A DNA stretch of 64,000 nucleotides from Rhododendron vialii (taxonomy: Eukaryota > Streptophyta > Magnoliopsida > Ericales > Ericaceae). How positions within the stretch are numbered: the first letter of the stretch is position 1; every line of letters starts with the position of its first letter. Of the stretch, positions 1 through 10,510 are shown piece by piece. The position numbers and the translations under genes are program-made. A model generated the notes under the pieces. The model ran no database searches, had not been told where the DNA came from, and saw nothing but the letters and a program-made list of their open reading frames with translations. The stretch spans positions 9,930,001 to 9,994,000 of the forward strand of contig NC_080558.1 in NCBI RefSeq assembly GCF_030253575.1. The letters run 5' to 3'.

Positions 1-143
1 TGATAGTAGCCAAAATTCCCACCACAACCAAGCAGTCCACCAGCAGATCTAAAATAAAAAAGGAAGAAGTCCACCATACTAATTTATCAGGTAATTTGGA
101 AAACTAGATAGATGCACATGTTTGCATAAGGAATTCAGCCACA

Positions 144-2777
144 TTATTTAAGGATTGTGTACAAATCCCAGACCTTAAAGTTCAGAAATCTTAGGTTTGG
201 TGATTGGAGCCTATTACAATATATTTCTAATCTGAGGGTACTCCATGGTCGAACCAAATCTGAAATAAGATAACTCCGGTCACCAATTGTGAACTCGCTT
301 TCGATAGAGATGACCTCGTTGTAGACGTCAGCCATGTGTAACTCATCAGTATCCATCTGGACGGAATTTTCCCATGCCTCTTGCATTTGCAATGAAAATT
401 GAAGGCTACCCAACACATCGTTCATAGAAGGGCGTCGGATGCCCTCTTTAACCACGCAACTTAGTGCTATGTTGACATAATGCCTAAAACATTCCGGAGC
501 TATTTTTCCGATTAGATATGGATCAATGACCTCATCGATAGTTCCCCTTTCGATGCATGCGTGGAACCATTTAAGTAACAGAACGTCATCCCTGTTTCGT
601 CCGAAAGAAATAGGGGTCTTAGCACACAATACTTCGAACAACATGACACCGAAAGCATACACGTCACTTTTCTCTGTCACTTTATGAGTGTGCAGGTACT
701 CAGGGTCCAAATATCCCATCGTGCCCATAACACTTGTTTCCACGCCCTCGGTTGTGATGCCAGTGGGTGTCTGTATGGACATTTCAAAAGCAGCAATTTT
801 TGCGATCCATTCGTCGTCCAAAAAAATGTTTGATGGTTTTATGTCACGGTGGACAAATTGTTGCTCTACGTTCGTATGGAGGTATTCGAGACCTCGTGCA
901 GTGTCGATGCAAATCTTAAGCCTCTTTTTCCAATGAAGTGGATCCTTACCGGTTTCGTGGAGATGACTTTTCAATGTCCCGTTTACCATGTAATCGTACA
1001 CGAGGATCAACTCATGCTTTTCTTCACAAAATCCTATCAAAGAGACTGTGTTAAGGTGACGAGTCAGAGATTGTACCCCAATCTCGGCACTAACTGGTCT
1101 GGCCAAGTGTGCTTCTCTCAAATTGTACCGTTTGATCATTACCACACGAGTTCCCCCCTCCATACATCCCTTGTATAAACTAAACCAATTGCCTCGGCTG
1201 ACCAAAAGACCGTCACTGAAATCATTAGTGACAGCGCGAATCGCAGAAAGCGAGAAACGGGGGTATACCGATCGAATAAGGTCATCTAAAATTGGTCCTC
1301 CAAAACCGTTTGAAAGGTCATCTAAAATTGGTCCTCCACCATCGTTTGAACCGTTGCCCTCCCCTGCTCTCCACCAACGATTCATACCTTTAGGCACAAT
1401 TTTTATGCCCCGAAACGCCTTTGAGATGGATCCCTGCAATCTTCCCTTACGCCCATGCGAAGCCAATGCAATTTCAAGGCTCTCCACTACTTCAGCCATT
1501 GTAGGCCTTTCCTTCGGTTGAGTATGTAAACACTTGTTGGCAAGTTCGGCAAAGAACTTGAGACTTTGTGGTGTTGTTTCTCCATTCAGAGAGGGATCAA
1601 TGATTCGGTCAATCTTTCCCTTTCTAATGTACATTTGCGCCCAAAGAATTAGACTAATTTGTTCCTCCTCGAGTCTTGTATCTATTGGTGGCCGACCACA
1701 CAAGACTTCCAACAACACCACCCCAAAAGCGTAAACATCAGATTTCTTGGTTAGTCGCTTGGTCAAGAAGTAATCTGGATCATAATACCCAAACGTTCCT
1801 TTGACATTTGTGGTAACATGGGTGGTTGTATGACTTGGAATGCGTTTAGATATGCCGAAATCAGAAACCTTTGCAACCCAATTCTCGTCCAACAAAATGT
1901 TTGTGCTTTTTACATCTCGGTGTATGATACCTTGTTCGGTACCATTATGAAGGTAGTCGAGTCCGAGTGCAGCATCAAGGCAAATGTGGAGCCTTCGCTC
2001 CCATGTTAGATGAGATCTGCTTCCACCGCTTTCTTCTTTACGTGTTTTGTAAAGATGATTGGCGAGTGTTCCACGAGCTATGTATTCATAAACAAGAATC
2101 ATCTCTCGATGCTCGTTGCAATAGCCGATGAGCGAAACGAGATGTGTGTGCCGGAGCTTTGAAAGCAACTTTACTTCTGTCCAAAACTCTTCTACACCTT
2201 GGTTGGACTTGGCATTCAACCGCTTTATGGCAGCAACGGTGGTTGTAGCACCTTCGCGGATGATTGCTTTGTATACCTTTCCGAATCCCCCAGTTCCAAT
2301 AACTAATGCTTCGTCAAAGTCATTAGTTGCTTTTAATATTTTGGATAGTGGAATAAAGGGACAAGACTCTTCCAATTGATCCATGCCACCATCAATTGCA
2401 ATCTCCCAGCTCTTCAAAGAGAGCGAGTCAGTGGACGAGGCCGCTCCCGATTGATCAAAGGGATTAGGAAACGGAAACGTGTGCGGAACGTCACCCAAGT
2501 TGGTGAACGAGGCTTCATCTTGATCAAAGGGATTAGGAAACACAAAGGGATTAGGAAACGGCGAGGCAGGCGGAATCTCACCCAAGTCAGTGGACGAGAC
2601 TCCTGCTTGATCAAAGGGATTAGGAAACAGTGAGGCATGAGGAATCTCACCCAAGTCAGTGGACGAGGCTCCCGCTTGATCAAAGGGATTCCTTAGATTA
2701 GGAATCGGCAATTTGTTAGCCGAAGCCGCACCACCAGAAATGCTATTGGGTAGTGGGCCTTGCACAAAAATCTCCAT
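144..2777 (-). CDS. Tandem kinase-pseudokinase protein, copy 1 (CrRLK1L-like, no ectodomain)
   Basis: Single open frame of 877 codons. I chose the Met at 2777 because the other copies start with the same Met-Glu-x-Phe-x-Gln block just after a conserved leader; the frame stays open to 2921, giving a possible longer form. The N-terminus (residues about 30-107) carries five NPF motifs in near-repeats of 23 residues. Kinase 1 spans about 155-440: loop GTGGFG, Lys in AAIK (about 185), HRDVKSTN (about 286), DFG (about 306) and a DPDY segment as in FERONIA-type kinases. Kinase 2 spans about 540-840: the loop is degraded (VSRGNWFSLYKG), Lys and HRD remain, but DFG is AFE, so it is probably a pseudokinase. 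It ends with RRPSMNDVL and QEAWENS, again CrRLK1L-like. No signal peptide or membrane span is seen, so it is probably cytoplasmic. The C-terminal tail after YLISDLV differs from the other copies. Likely signalling, perhaps immunity (inference). Confidence 0.85.
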   Translation of the reverse strand: MEIFVQGPLPNSISGGAASANKLPIPNLRNPFDQAGASSTDLGEIPHASLFPNPFDQAGVSSTDLGEIPPASPFPNPFVFPNPFDQDEASFTNLGDVPHTFPFPNPFDQSGAASSTDSLSLKSWEIAIDGGMDQLEESCPFIPLSKILKATNDFDEALVIGTGGFGKVYKAIIREGATTTVAAIKRLNAKSNQGVEEFWTEVKLLSKLRHTHLVSLIGYCNEHREMILVYEYIARGTLANHLYKTRKEESGGSRSHLTWERRLHICLDAALGLDYLHNGTEQGIIHRDVKSTNILLDENWVAKVSDFGISKRIPSHTTTHVTTNVKGTFGYYDPDYFLTKRLTKKSDVYAFGVVLLEVLCGRPPIDTRLEEEQISLILWAQMYIRKGKIDRIIDPSLNGETTPQSLKFFAELANKCLHTQPKERPTMAEVVESLEIALASHGRKGRLQGSISKAFRGIKIVPKGMNRWWRAGEGNGSNDGGGPILDDLSNGFGGPILDDLIRSVYPRFSLSAIRAVTNDFSDGLLVSRGNWFSLYKGCMEGGTRVVMIKRYNLREAHLARPVSAEIGVQSLTRHLNTVSLIGFCEEKHELILVYDYMVNGTLKSHLHETGKDPLHWKKRLKICIDTARGLEYLHTNVEQQFVHRDIKPSNIFLDDEWIAKIAAFEMSIQTPTGITTEGVETSVMGTMGYLDPEYLHTHKVTEKSDVYAFGVMLFEVLCAKTPISFGRNRDDVLLLKWFHACIERGTIDEVIDPYLIGKIAPECFRHYVNIALSCVVKEGIRRPSMNDVLGSLQFSLQMQEAWENSVQMDTDELHMADVYNEVISIESEFTIGDRSYLISDLVRPWSTLRLEIYCNRLQSPNLRFLNFKVWDLYTILK

Positions 2778-2987
2778 CTCTGAAGCTGAAATGGTCTGGA
2801 GGGATTTCTGAGAAACACTAGACAGTGGGGAATGAGTGATATTGATGAAACCACGTTGATGATAGTTGAGGAAGACTACTAGAACAGGACATGGTAGTGT
2901 GGTCGTCTCCAAGTGTCCCACACTTTGTACTCTGCAGCAACCTTCAACTAGTAAAAAAGCTCCCGATCAATTGAAGAGAAAGAACGT
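2778..2987 (-). promoter_or_regulatory. Leader / proximal upstream region of copy 1
   Basis: This roughly 210-base block directly upstream of the copy 1 start is repeated, with divergence, before copies 2, 5 and 6 and at several orphan sites (for example 7370-7600, 13370-13510 and 24131-24300). It is probably 5' UTR and core promoter. Its frame happens to be open back to 2921. A retroelement starts at 2988 and separates it from the rest of the conserved upstream DNA, which resumes at 5447. Confidence 0.5.
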
Positions 2988-3401
2988 TGTTGGAAATTGA
3001 CTAGAATTCCTAAATTGACTAGGATTCCTTTTCCTATTCGGTTTAGGTTTATTTAGTGTTTTCCTATAAATAGGGACCTTGGGGGTTTCTAGGGTTATGG
3101 TCTTTTGTTCAAGGGCTTAGATATTAGGGTTTTGTTTATGCTCTTAGGGTTCCACCAAGGGTTTGTGTCTCCCTTTTGGGTTCCACCAGAGATTTGTCCC
3201 TAGATATCTGTTTGGTGCTTCAATTAGAGTTACGGGTATAGCCGGCTCTTTGTTTCTCTCCCCGTTTATAGTGAATCCTCTTGCTCTTTTCCCCGTGGAG
3301 TACATTCTTGCTTTGTGCTTGAACGGAACCACGTATATCCTTGTGTTCTTGTTTATCGCTTGTTGATTTATTATATTCTCAATTTCGTGTTCGGCACAAC
3401 A
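2988..3401 (+). repeat. 5' LTR of the copia-type element
   Basis: It is 414 bases long with TG...CA ends, and carries the TATA-like stretch CCTATAAATAGGGACC near 3063. It is nearly identical to the 3' LTR. Confidence 0.92.
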
Positions 3402-3477
3402 AATGGTATCAGAGCTCCGGGTTTCAATCCGAGGCTTTTGTTTTCCGCTGTATATTGTGCAATTTGGTGATCGTTTC

Positions 3478-4936
3478 AATGGCGACTCGTTTCGAAATTG
3501 CGAAGTTCGATGGGCAGAGCACTAGCTTCAGTTTATGGCGTATTAAGATGAAGGCTTTGCTTGTTCAACAAGGATTACACAAGACTTTGTTGGGAAAATC
3601 GAAGAAGCCTGCTGATATGCAGGATAGTGTGTTTGAGGATCTCGATGCGAAGGCGCTCAGTTCGATTCAGTTGTGTTTAGCCGATGATGTGCTTCGCGAG
3701 GTCGGGGAGGAGGATACTACTGCCGGTATTTGGTTGAAGTTGGAAAGCATCTATATGACGAAGTCTCTTACCAATCGGTTGTATTTGAAGCAGCGCCTTT
3801 ATACGTTTCGTATGAGGGAAGGTACGCCCGTAAAAGACCATCTAGATGAGTTAAATCGAATTATTATGGATTTAAAAAATATTGATGTTGTGATTGATGA
3901 TGAAGATCAAGCCCTTATTGTGTTATGTTCTTTGCCTGCATCTTATGAGCATTTTGTTACTACCCTACTTTACGGGAGGGATACGATTTCCATGGAGGAC
4001 GTTAAGTCTAGTTTGTATTCGAAAGAATTGAGGAAAAAAGTATCCGGTGAGGGTGGTGATTTTGATGCTCAAGGTTGGATGGTGCAAGGAAGAACTTCTG
4101 AGAGGGATTATGGCAGTAGAGGGGTTTCTGGCTCTCGTTCCACAAATCAGGAAGTAAAGTGTTTTTACTGTAGAAAATACGGGCACATGGTGAAAAATTG
4201 TCCTAGGTTGAAAAATAAGGATAATTTTGAAGAGAAGGTTGTTGCTGGTATTGTTGAAGAAGATTTCGACGATTCACTTATGGTTCTTTCTGTGAGTGTC
4301 GGTGATGTCTGTTCGAATACCGAATGGATTCTGGACTCTGGATGTTCTTACCACATGTGTCCGAATAAAGATTGGTTCGATACTTATGAATCGGTCAGCA
4401 GTGGTTCAGTTCTTATGGGGAATAACATGCCCTGTAGAATTGTTGGGATTGGAACAGTTAAAGTCAGAATGCATGATGGGTTTGTGAGGACGTTGTTTGG
4501 TGTTCGACATATACTAGATTTGAAGAGGAACCTTATCTCTTTGGGTACTCTTGACTCTTTGGGTTGGAAGCATACCGCTGAAGGTGGAGTCTTGAGGGTT
4601 TTGAAGGGTGCTCGTGTTTTGATGAAGGGTCGAAAATCGAATAACCTCTATGTGCTTGATGGTAGTACGATTGTGGGTGCTACATCTTTGGGTTCTTCAT
4701 CGGTGAATTCGAGGTTGACTCAGTGTTGGGTTTTTAACTCTGTGGTAGAGTCAGTAATTAACTCCGTGTGGAGTTTGAGCAGATCTTCAAGTGCATTCGG
4801 GAGGGATGCGTTGGGTGGGAGGTGCCCGTTGGAAGATAAAGGCTCAATTTGGAGGCATGTGCGGCTGGGTTTCCTGAGTCACGTTTACAAGGTCAAGCAG
4901 GTGTGCTTGAGCCTTGCTCGTTTGTGCCGTTGGTGA
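3478..4936 (+). other. Gag-protease region of the copia-type element (fossil)
   Basis: An open reading region inside the retroelement. The N-terminal part has the Gag features of plant copia elements (the segment around LWRIKMKALL, then a UBN2-like helical region). A zinc knuckle of the form C-x2-C-x4-H-x4-C (CFYCRKYGHMVKNC) follows, then a protease-like LDSGCS motif. The segment beyond resembles the pre-integrase region of copia polyproteins. No further enzyme domains are recognisable. It is described as a fossil element, not a host gene. Confidence 0.8.
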
Positions 4937-5032
4937 TCGCCCCGTAGGGGGGCTTTTGGGGGAGATGAGCGATTAAAGGAGAGGATTGCCTATAGTGTTG
5001 AATTCGATGGAAGTCAAGTCAAGGTGGAGATT

Positions 5033-5446
5033 TGTTGAAAATTGACTAGAATTCCTAAATTGACTAGGATTCCTTTTCCTATTCGGTTTAGGTTTATTTA
5101 GTGTTTTCCTATAAATAGGGACCTTGGGGGTTCCTAGGGTTATGGTCTTTTGTTCAAGGGCTTAGATATTAGGGTTTTGTTTATGCTCTTAGGGTTCCAC
5201 CAAGGGTTTGTGTCTCCCTTTTGGGTTCCACCAGAGATTTGTCCCTAGATATCTGTTTGGTGCTTCAATTAGAGTTACGGGTATAGCCGGCTCTTTGTTT
5301 CTCTCCCCGTTTATAGTGAATCCTCTTGCTCTTTTCCCCGTGGAGTACATTCTTGCTTTGTGCTTGAACGGAACCACGTATATCCTTGTGTTCTTGTTTA
5401 TCGCTTGTTGATTTATTATATTCTCAATTTCGTGTTCGGCACAACA
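5033..5446 (+). repeat. 3' LTR of the copia-type element
   Basis: It is 414 bases long and directly repeats 2988-3401. It is followed by the target duplication AACGT. Confidence 0.92.
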
Positions 5447-6280
5447 AACGTTCACAAGAAATGACTATAAAGAGAATGGACGTTCACTTTGGATAAACTT
5501 CACTGACACTCCTCGAGATTTGTATTAATGACAGATACCTCTCGCGGGAATATACATATATACACGAAAAAAGGGTGCTCGGATCAAGCACCTTACACAC
5601 CTCGGATGCCGTTGATTCCCGCGAGGGCCCCCTCGTTTTTTTTTTTTAAAATTTTTGGACGGCTCGGATCGGCCGTCCGGTGGCCGGAGACGGCCCACCG
5701 GCGGCCGGCGGTACGATTTCGGTACCGGGGAGGTCGGTACATGTAGCACTACTCAAAATTAAGTAGTCTAGTTGTTAATAAATGTGACCTTTTGCTTTTG
5801 TCAAAATAGCTTCTCCAAGGTAAAACAAAGTTGGCCAACTGATTCATTGTTGCGAGGAGGGTTGGGCTTATGCCCCCAGTTGCTGTTTCGCTGATTCAGT
5901 TGCTGTTTGCTTCGTTTGGCAATTTTGATTCAAAATAAATGAGAGTTGATAGTTTCGATTACTTTTTTGAAAGGGTTAATTTTTGGATGTAAGTAACTTT
6001 TGCATTGTTACATCACGTGTCTGGACAACAGTTGTCGATTGGGGGTGTTAGTGAAACGCACATAGATATCAAATCAGTTTATTGTAATGTACCCCTGTTT
6101 TTAATTAGGGTAACCAGATAAGTTAATGCACATATAGACCGGAGATAATTTTAAAGTCGACTAAATGAGATAAACCTTTAGACGTTTCTTGTTCTATATA
6201 TTTTCTCTCAAGTCCAAGATCCTTGGACTAGACAAGACAATCTATATTTCGACCATATATCGGTAAGCCCTGTATCGCTA
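5447..6280. repeat. Displaced upstream block of copy 1, with a GC-rich hairpin insert
   Basis: Bases 5447-5530 and 5760-6280 match, with divergence, the upstream blocks at 12260-13090 and 62830-63300. The middle (about 5540-5750) has no counterpart there. It is GC-rich and self-complementary around GGACGGCTCGGATCGGCCGTCC (5657 onward), like a small inverted-repeat element. No gene is supported here. Confidence 0.55.
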
Positions 6281-6494
6281 AGATTCTTATTTTTAAAATA
6301 CTTATTTCTTACTTTACGAGACTGGTTATTCACTCCAATACATTACCTTTAATTTAAAAAAAAAAAAAAGTACTCCGTCCGTTTATTTTGGTCCATTTTA
6401 TTGTTTTCAATTTTTTTAGGAAACATCATGATTGATTTGTAGAATTTTTGTCATTCCAAATTTACCCTTCAATCAATTAATTGAATATTGGGTT

Positions 6495-6720
6495 AGTTTT
6501 AGAAATAGTCCCTCTAGTTTTTGTGCAATCTCAATTTCATCCGTATAGTATTAATTGTGTCATTTTTAACCCTATAGTTTATATTTTGTCTCAATTTGGT
6601 TCCTCTCACTGACAGCATTATTAAAACTAACGGAACTCATGGGTAAAATTGACATTTCGCTCTTAGAATGACGAAATTGAGACAAAATACAAACAAGAGA
6701 GACTATTTTAGAAAATTTAC
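6495..6720. mobile_element. MITE-like inverted repeat
   Basis: The segment beginning AAATAGTCCCTCTAG with ATCTCAATTTC is complementary to the segment with GAAATTGAGAC and GAGAGACTATTTTAG at its other end. That gives terminal inverted repeats of about 35 bases around a 220-base unit. No coding capacity is seen. The preceding 6370-6490 contains one end (ACTCCGTCCGTTTATTTTGG) of another mariner-type MITE. Confidence 0.5.
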
Positions 6721-6885
6721 GTTTTTTTATTTGCAAAGACAAATTCACACCTAAAATCTTTCTCTGATTGAATAATCAAAATGTATTGAGGAAATTAAAA
6801 AATTTATTTTCAAATATATTGCAAATAATAATATGAAATTCGATAAGCATCCCTTAGTTAAATATCTTTGTATCGGTTTTTTTCT

Positions 6886-7146
6886 AATGGATTTATCTTA
6901 ATTTTTACAATCCCGTTATATATGTTCTTTTCTATGCGATTACAAAAAAAAAAAGTTGTTATGAAACACTTTGTTAATCTCTATATGAAACATTTTTCTT
7001 TCTTTTTAATAGCAAAAATAAAGAATTTTTTTTTTTGGTGAATAAGGAAAAAATTGTGATGAAACATTTTGTTACGAAACATTTTTCTTTTTTCTGATAG
7101 TGTAAAAAAGAACATAAAGGGATTGTAAAAATCAAGATAAATCAAT
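6886..7146. mobile_element. MITE with about 50-base terminal inverted repeats
   Basis: The left end (GGATTTATCTTAATTTTTAC, then AATCCCGTTATATATGTTC) is complementary to the right end (GAACATAAAGGGATTGTAAAAATCAAGATAAATC). The interior is AT-rich and non-coding. Confidence 0.6.
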
Positions 7147-7199
7147 TGAAAGAAAAAACCCAATGCAAAGAAACAATCGACGAAAAGAAACAAAAAACA

Positions 7200-7610
7200 A
7201 TAGAAGTTACCTTGTAAGATTTTAGATTCCGGAAGTTGATCGACGGCTTTCTCCTGCTAAAAGTTATCTGGCCTCCCACTTTTTCCGTCAATGCTTCGAT
7301 AACCTCTAGTGTAGAGAGAGTGAGAGAGAGAGAGGGGGGAAGAAATTGATGCAACGTGATCAAAATTCTCAACCTCTGAAGCTGAAATGGCCTGACAGGC
7401 CCGTAGAATTGCTCATAAACACTCAACAATGGGGGATGAGAGATATATATTGATGTAACCAAGTTGATGACATTGCCGAAGACTTAAAACAGGACAGGGG
7501 GTTTGGTCGTCTCCAAGTGGTTTCCAGTTTGTGGTCTGCTTTGACTAGTAAAAAAGCAAACGAACAAATGAAGAGAGAGAATGCATGTTCACAAGTTGGA
7601 GTATGCCCCA
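7200..7610 (-). pseudogene. Orphan leader fragment of the kinase family (L1)
   Basis: Bases 7370-7600 match the leader upstream of copy 1 (AGCTGAAATGG, the CACT...GACAATGGGG block, ACAGGACAGGGGG, GGTCGTCTCCAAGTG). Instead of running into the kinase coding sequence, the left part (7200-7340) is the other recurrent unit (TTACCTTGTAAGATT...TCAATGCTTCGATAACCTC), also seen at 13.13, 23.2 and 63.3-64 kb. On the minus strand that unit ends CAAG/GTAACTT, a good splice-donor match. No kinase domain is attached. Confidence 0.5.
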
Positions 7611-7619
7611 TTTCAGTTT

Positions 7620-8480
7620 TTGTTTTTGTTTTTATTTACTTTTAGGGTGTCATGGTAAGTTATGCACATCTCGATTAAATTTTAGAATATCAATTTGTAC
7701 ACTAAACAGAACCTGGGATTTCATAGAGAGCAAATTTCTAAGTCGGCTTGACAAGATAAACTTGCAGCAGTTTCTTGCACAAGACATTTAATATTTTCCG
7801 GTTTATTTCTATGTTTATAATTTGCTTGCTAGTTTTTACTTAAGGGGGAGTGTCAAGACTAAATGAATTATCTTGTAAGATAATGATTAAACCCTTTAGT
7901 GAACTTTTCTAGCAAGTGCAAGTGCTGTGGAGTCCCATAAACACTAGACAATGAGGGATGAGAGATCTTGGTCATGAAACCAACTGGAGTGTCAAAAATT
8001 CCAGTCAAAATGGAATTTACATGCAGCTGGAGAGCACACCGTCCATTCTTTTGACTCCTATGACTCGAACTAAGCAAAGCTCTTCATTAATTAATTGTGA
8101 AAAGCTTATCACGGACAAGGACTGAACGCTTGGTGGTACTCCCGACTTTTTCAAAACCACATATTTATGTGGGTTACACATATTTAATTAGGGACTCTAT
8201 GAGAACGTATGATTGTTTGTGGTGCCTCCAGACGACTGAATAATTTTACTTGAATAACAAACCCTTTTTGCGTACGTGATCTTTGCCAATTTGAGAACTC
8301 TAGAGCAAAGTTTGGATGTTTCGTAAATACTCTTACCGATACCGGATTAAGCTTATTTTTTTTAGGGACCATAAGCAAAGTATTTTAAACAAAATGAGCG
8401 ATTCCGATCTTTTTTTTGAGACCCAAAATGGGCCCAAAAAGAGGTTTGTACCCACTGGTACAGATTCTTTTATGTACCAG
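7620..8480. other. Duplicated spacer with a second leader scrap
   Basis: Bases 7840-7910 (AAGGGGGAGTGTCAAGACTAAATG and onward) match 13720-13780 and 24730-24800, so this is part of the tandem unit. Bases 7925-8000 repeat part of the kinase leader (CCATAAACACTAGACAATGAG). From 8330 to 8480 there are hairpin-like bases, including ACTGGTAC...GTACCAGT, at the broken 3' end of copy 2. I see no gene. Confidence 0.45.
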
Positions 8481-8492
8481 TAGACTTTCTGC

Positions 8493-10510
8493 TATTTTGC
8501 CGATTAGGTATGGATCAATGGCCTCATCCATGCATATGCGGAACCACTGAACTAACGAAAACTTATCCAGTGTTTCGGTTTCGGAAACAAGGTGTCTTGG
8601 CACACAATACTTTCAACACCACGACACCGAAAGCGTACACATCAGTTTTCTTTGTCACCTTACTAGTGTGCATGTACTCAGGGTCGAAATATTCCACCGA
8701 GCCAATATATCCCATCTCGTAAATAATACTTTTTTCCACGCCCTCGGTTGCCATGCTAGCAGGAATCAGTACGGAATGTTCAAAACCAGCAATTTTCACG
8801 ACCCATTTATCATCCAAAAGAACGTTTGATGAGTTTAGGTCACAGTGGACGAATTGTTGTACATTCGTATGGAGGTATTCGAGACCTCGCGCAGTGTCGA
8901 TGCAAATCTCAAGCCATTTTTTCCAAAGAAGTGGATCGTTATCGCTTCTGTGGAGATGACTTTTCAATGTCCCGTTTACCATGTAATCGTACACGAGGAT
9001 CAACTCATGCTTCTCTTCACAAAATCCTATCAAAGAGACTATGTTAGGGTGACGAGTCAGACATTGTACCCCAATCTCGGCACTAACTTGTCCGGCCAAG
9101 TTTGCCTTTCTCGATAGGTACCGTTTGATCATACCGCACGAGTTTCCCCCACCATACGTCCCTTGTACAAATTAAAGCAACTGCCTTGGCTGATCAAAAG
9201 GCCGACATTGAAATCATTAGTGGCAGCGCGAATCCCAGCAAGCGAGAAACGGGGGTATAACCGCACGAGTTTCCCCCACCATACGTCCTCCATTGTCATT
9301 TGATCCGTTTGCCTTCCCTGCTCTCCACCAACGATTCATACCTGGAAACGCCTTTGCAATAGTTCCCTGCGATCTTCCCTTACGCTCATGCGATAGCAAT
9401 GCAATCTCAAGGCTCTCCACTACTTCAGACATTGTAGGCCTTTCCTTTGGTTTAGTATGTAAACAATTTTTCGCAAGTTTGACAAACTACCTAAGACTAT
9501 GTCGTGTTGTTTCTCCATTAAGAGTGGGATCGATGATTTGGTCAAGCTTTCCCTTTTCGATGTACATTTTTTCCCAAAGAATTAGACTAATTTGCTCCTC
9601 CTCGAGTCTATCATCTAGAGGTGTTCGACCACACAAGACTTCCAACAGCACCACGCCAAAAGGCATACACATCAGATTTTCTAGTTACTCGATTGGTGTA
9701 GATATAATCTGGATCCCAGTATCCTCTTGTTGCTTTGACTTTTGTGCTAACATGGGTTGTTGTTTGGCTTGTAATGAGTTTGCATATCCCGAAATCAGAA
9801 AGTTTTGCTACCCAATTCTCGTCCAACAAAATGTTTGTGCTCTTCACATCTCGGTGTATGATATGTTGTTTAGTACCTGTGTGAAGATAGTCGAGTGCTC
9901 GTGCAACGCCAAGGCAAATGTTGAGCCTTTGAGCCCATTTTAGATGAGATATACTTTTACCGCTTTCTTCTCTACTTGATTTGTAAAGATGACTGGCAAG
10001 AGTCCCGCAAGCTATATATTCGTAAACAAGAATCATCTCCTGATTCTCATTGCAATAGCCAATGAGGGAAACGAGATTAATATGATGGAACTTTGAAAGC
10101 AACATTACCTCTTTCCAAAATTCTTCAGCACCTTGCTTGGACTGGGCATTCAACCTCTTTATGGCAACAACAGTGTTCGTAGCACCATCGTTAATGAATC
10201 CCTTGTATACCTTGCCGAATCCTCCAGTTCCAACGACTAATGCATCATCAAAGTCGTTTGTCGCTATTAGTACTTCATGCAGTGAAAAGCAATGACAAGA
10301 TCCCTTATCTTGAATCACGCCAGCATCGATCGGATTCTCCTTCTCAAAAGAGATTGGGGTGTCGGACAAGGCTTTCGCTTGATCAAAGTGATTTGGAGGC
10401 GGCAAGGCATGCGAAATCTCACCCATATTTTCCAGGAGGTGAATTTCGTGACTCGAATCCGCACCACTAGAAACGTTAATGGCAAGTGGGTATTGTGCAA
10501 AAGTCTCCAT
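8493..10510 (-). pseudogene. Tandem kinase-pseudokinase, copy 2 (pseudogene, 3' truncated)
   Basis: The start METFAQ lies at 10510. Kinase 1 is intact from there through the G-loop (GTGGFG), HRDVK and DFG to KSDVYAF. An extra T near 9660 then shifts the frame, with the rest of kinase 1 readable just downstream. A stop (TAG where the family has Tyr in SLKYF) lies near 9490. The linker holds a short duplicated copy of the GGTRAV segment at about 9255-9290. Kinase 2 (about 8563-9170) keeps the family pseudokinase form, with GFE for DFG and HCD for HRD. Another shift follows near 8570. Homology stops after IDPYLIGKIA near 8493, so the end of the C-lobe and the tail are missing. It cannot make the full protein. 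Confidence 0.85.

Larger units (their letters stand above)
2988..5446 (+). mobile_element. Non-autonomous Ty1/copia-type LTR retrotransposon
   Basis: Two direct repeats of 414 bases (2988-3401 and 5033-5446), each starting TGTTG and ending CAACA, differ at about two positions by eye, so the insertion is young. The 5-base target duplication AACGT (2983-2987 and 5447-5451) is intact. A primer-binding site TGGTATCAGAGC follows the 5' LTR, and a purine-rich tract precedes the 3' LTR. The internal part codes for a copia-type Gag with a CCHC zinc knuckle and the beginning of a protease region. I see no integrase or reverse transcriptase, so it would depend on other elements. The related sequence near 12263-12298 shows the empty site. 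Confidence 0.92.

Noticed and set aside
688-2633. Several plus-strand frames opposite copy 1
   Set aside because: They are antisense shadows of the kinase coding sequence. The same kind of frame appears opposite every copy and has no independent family match.
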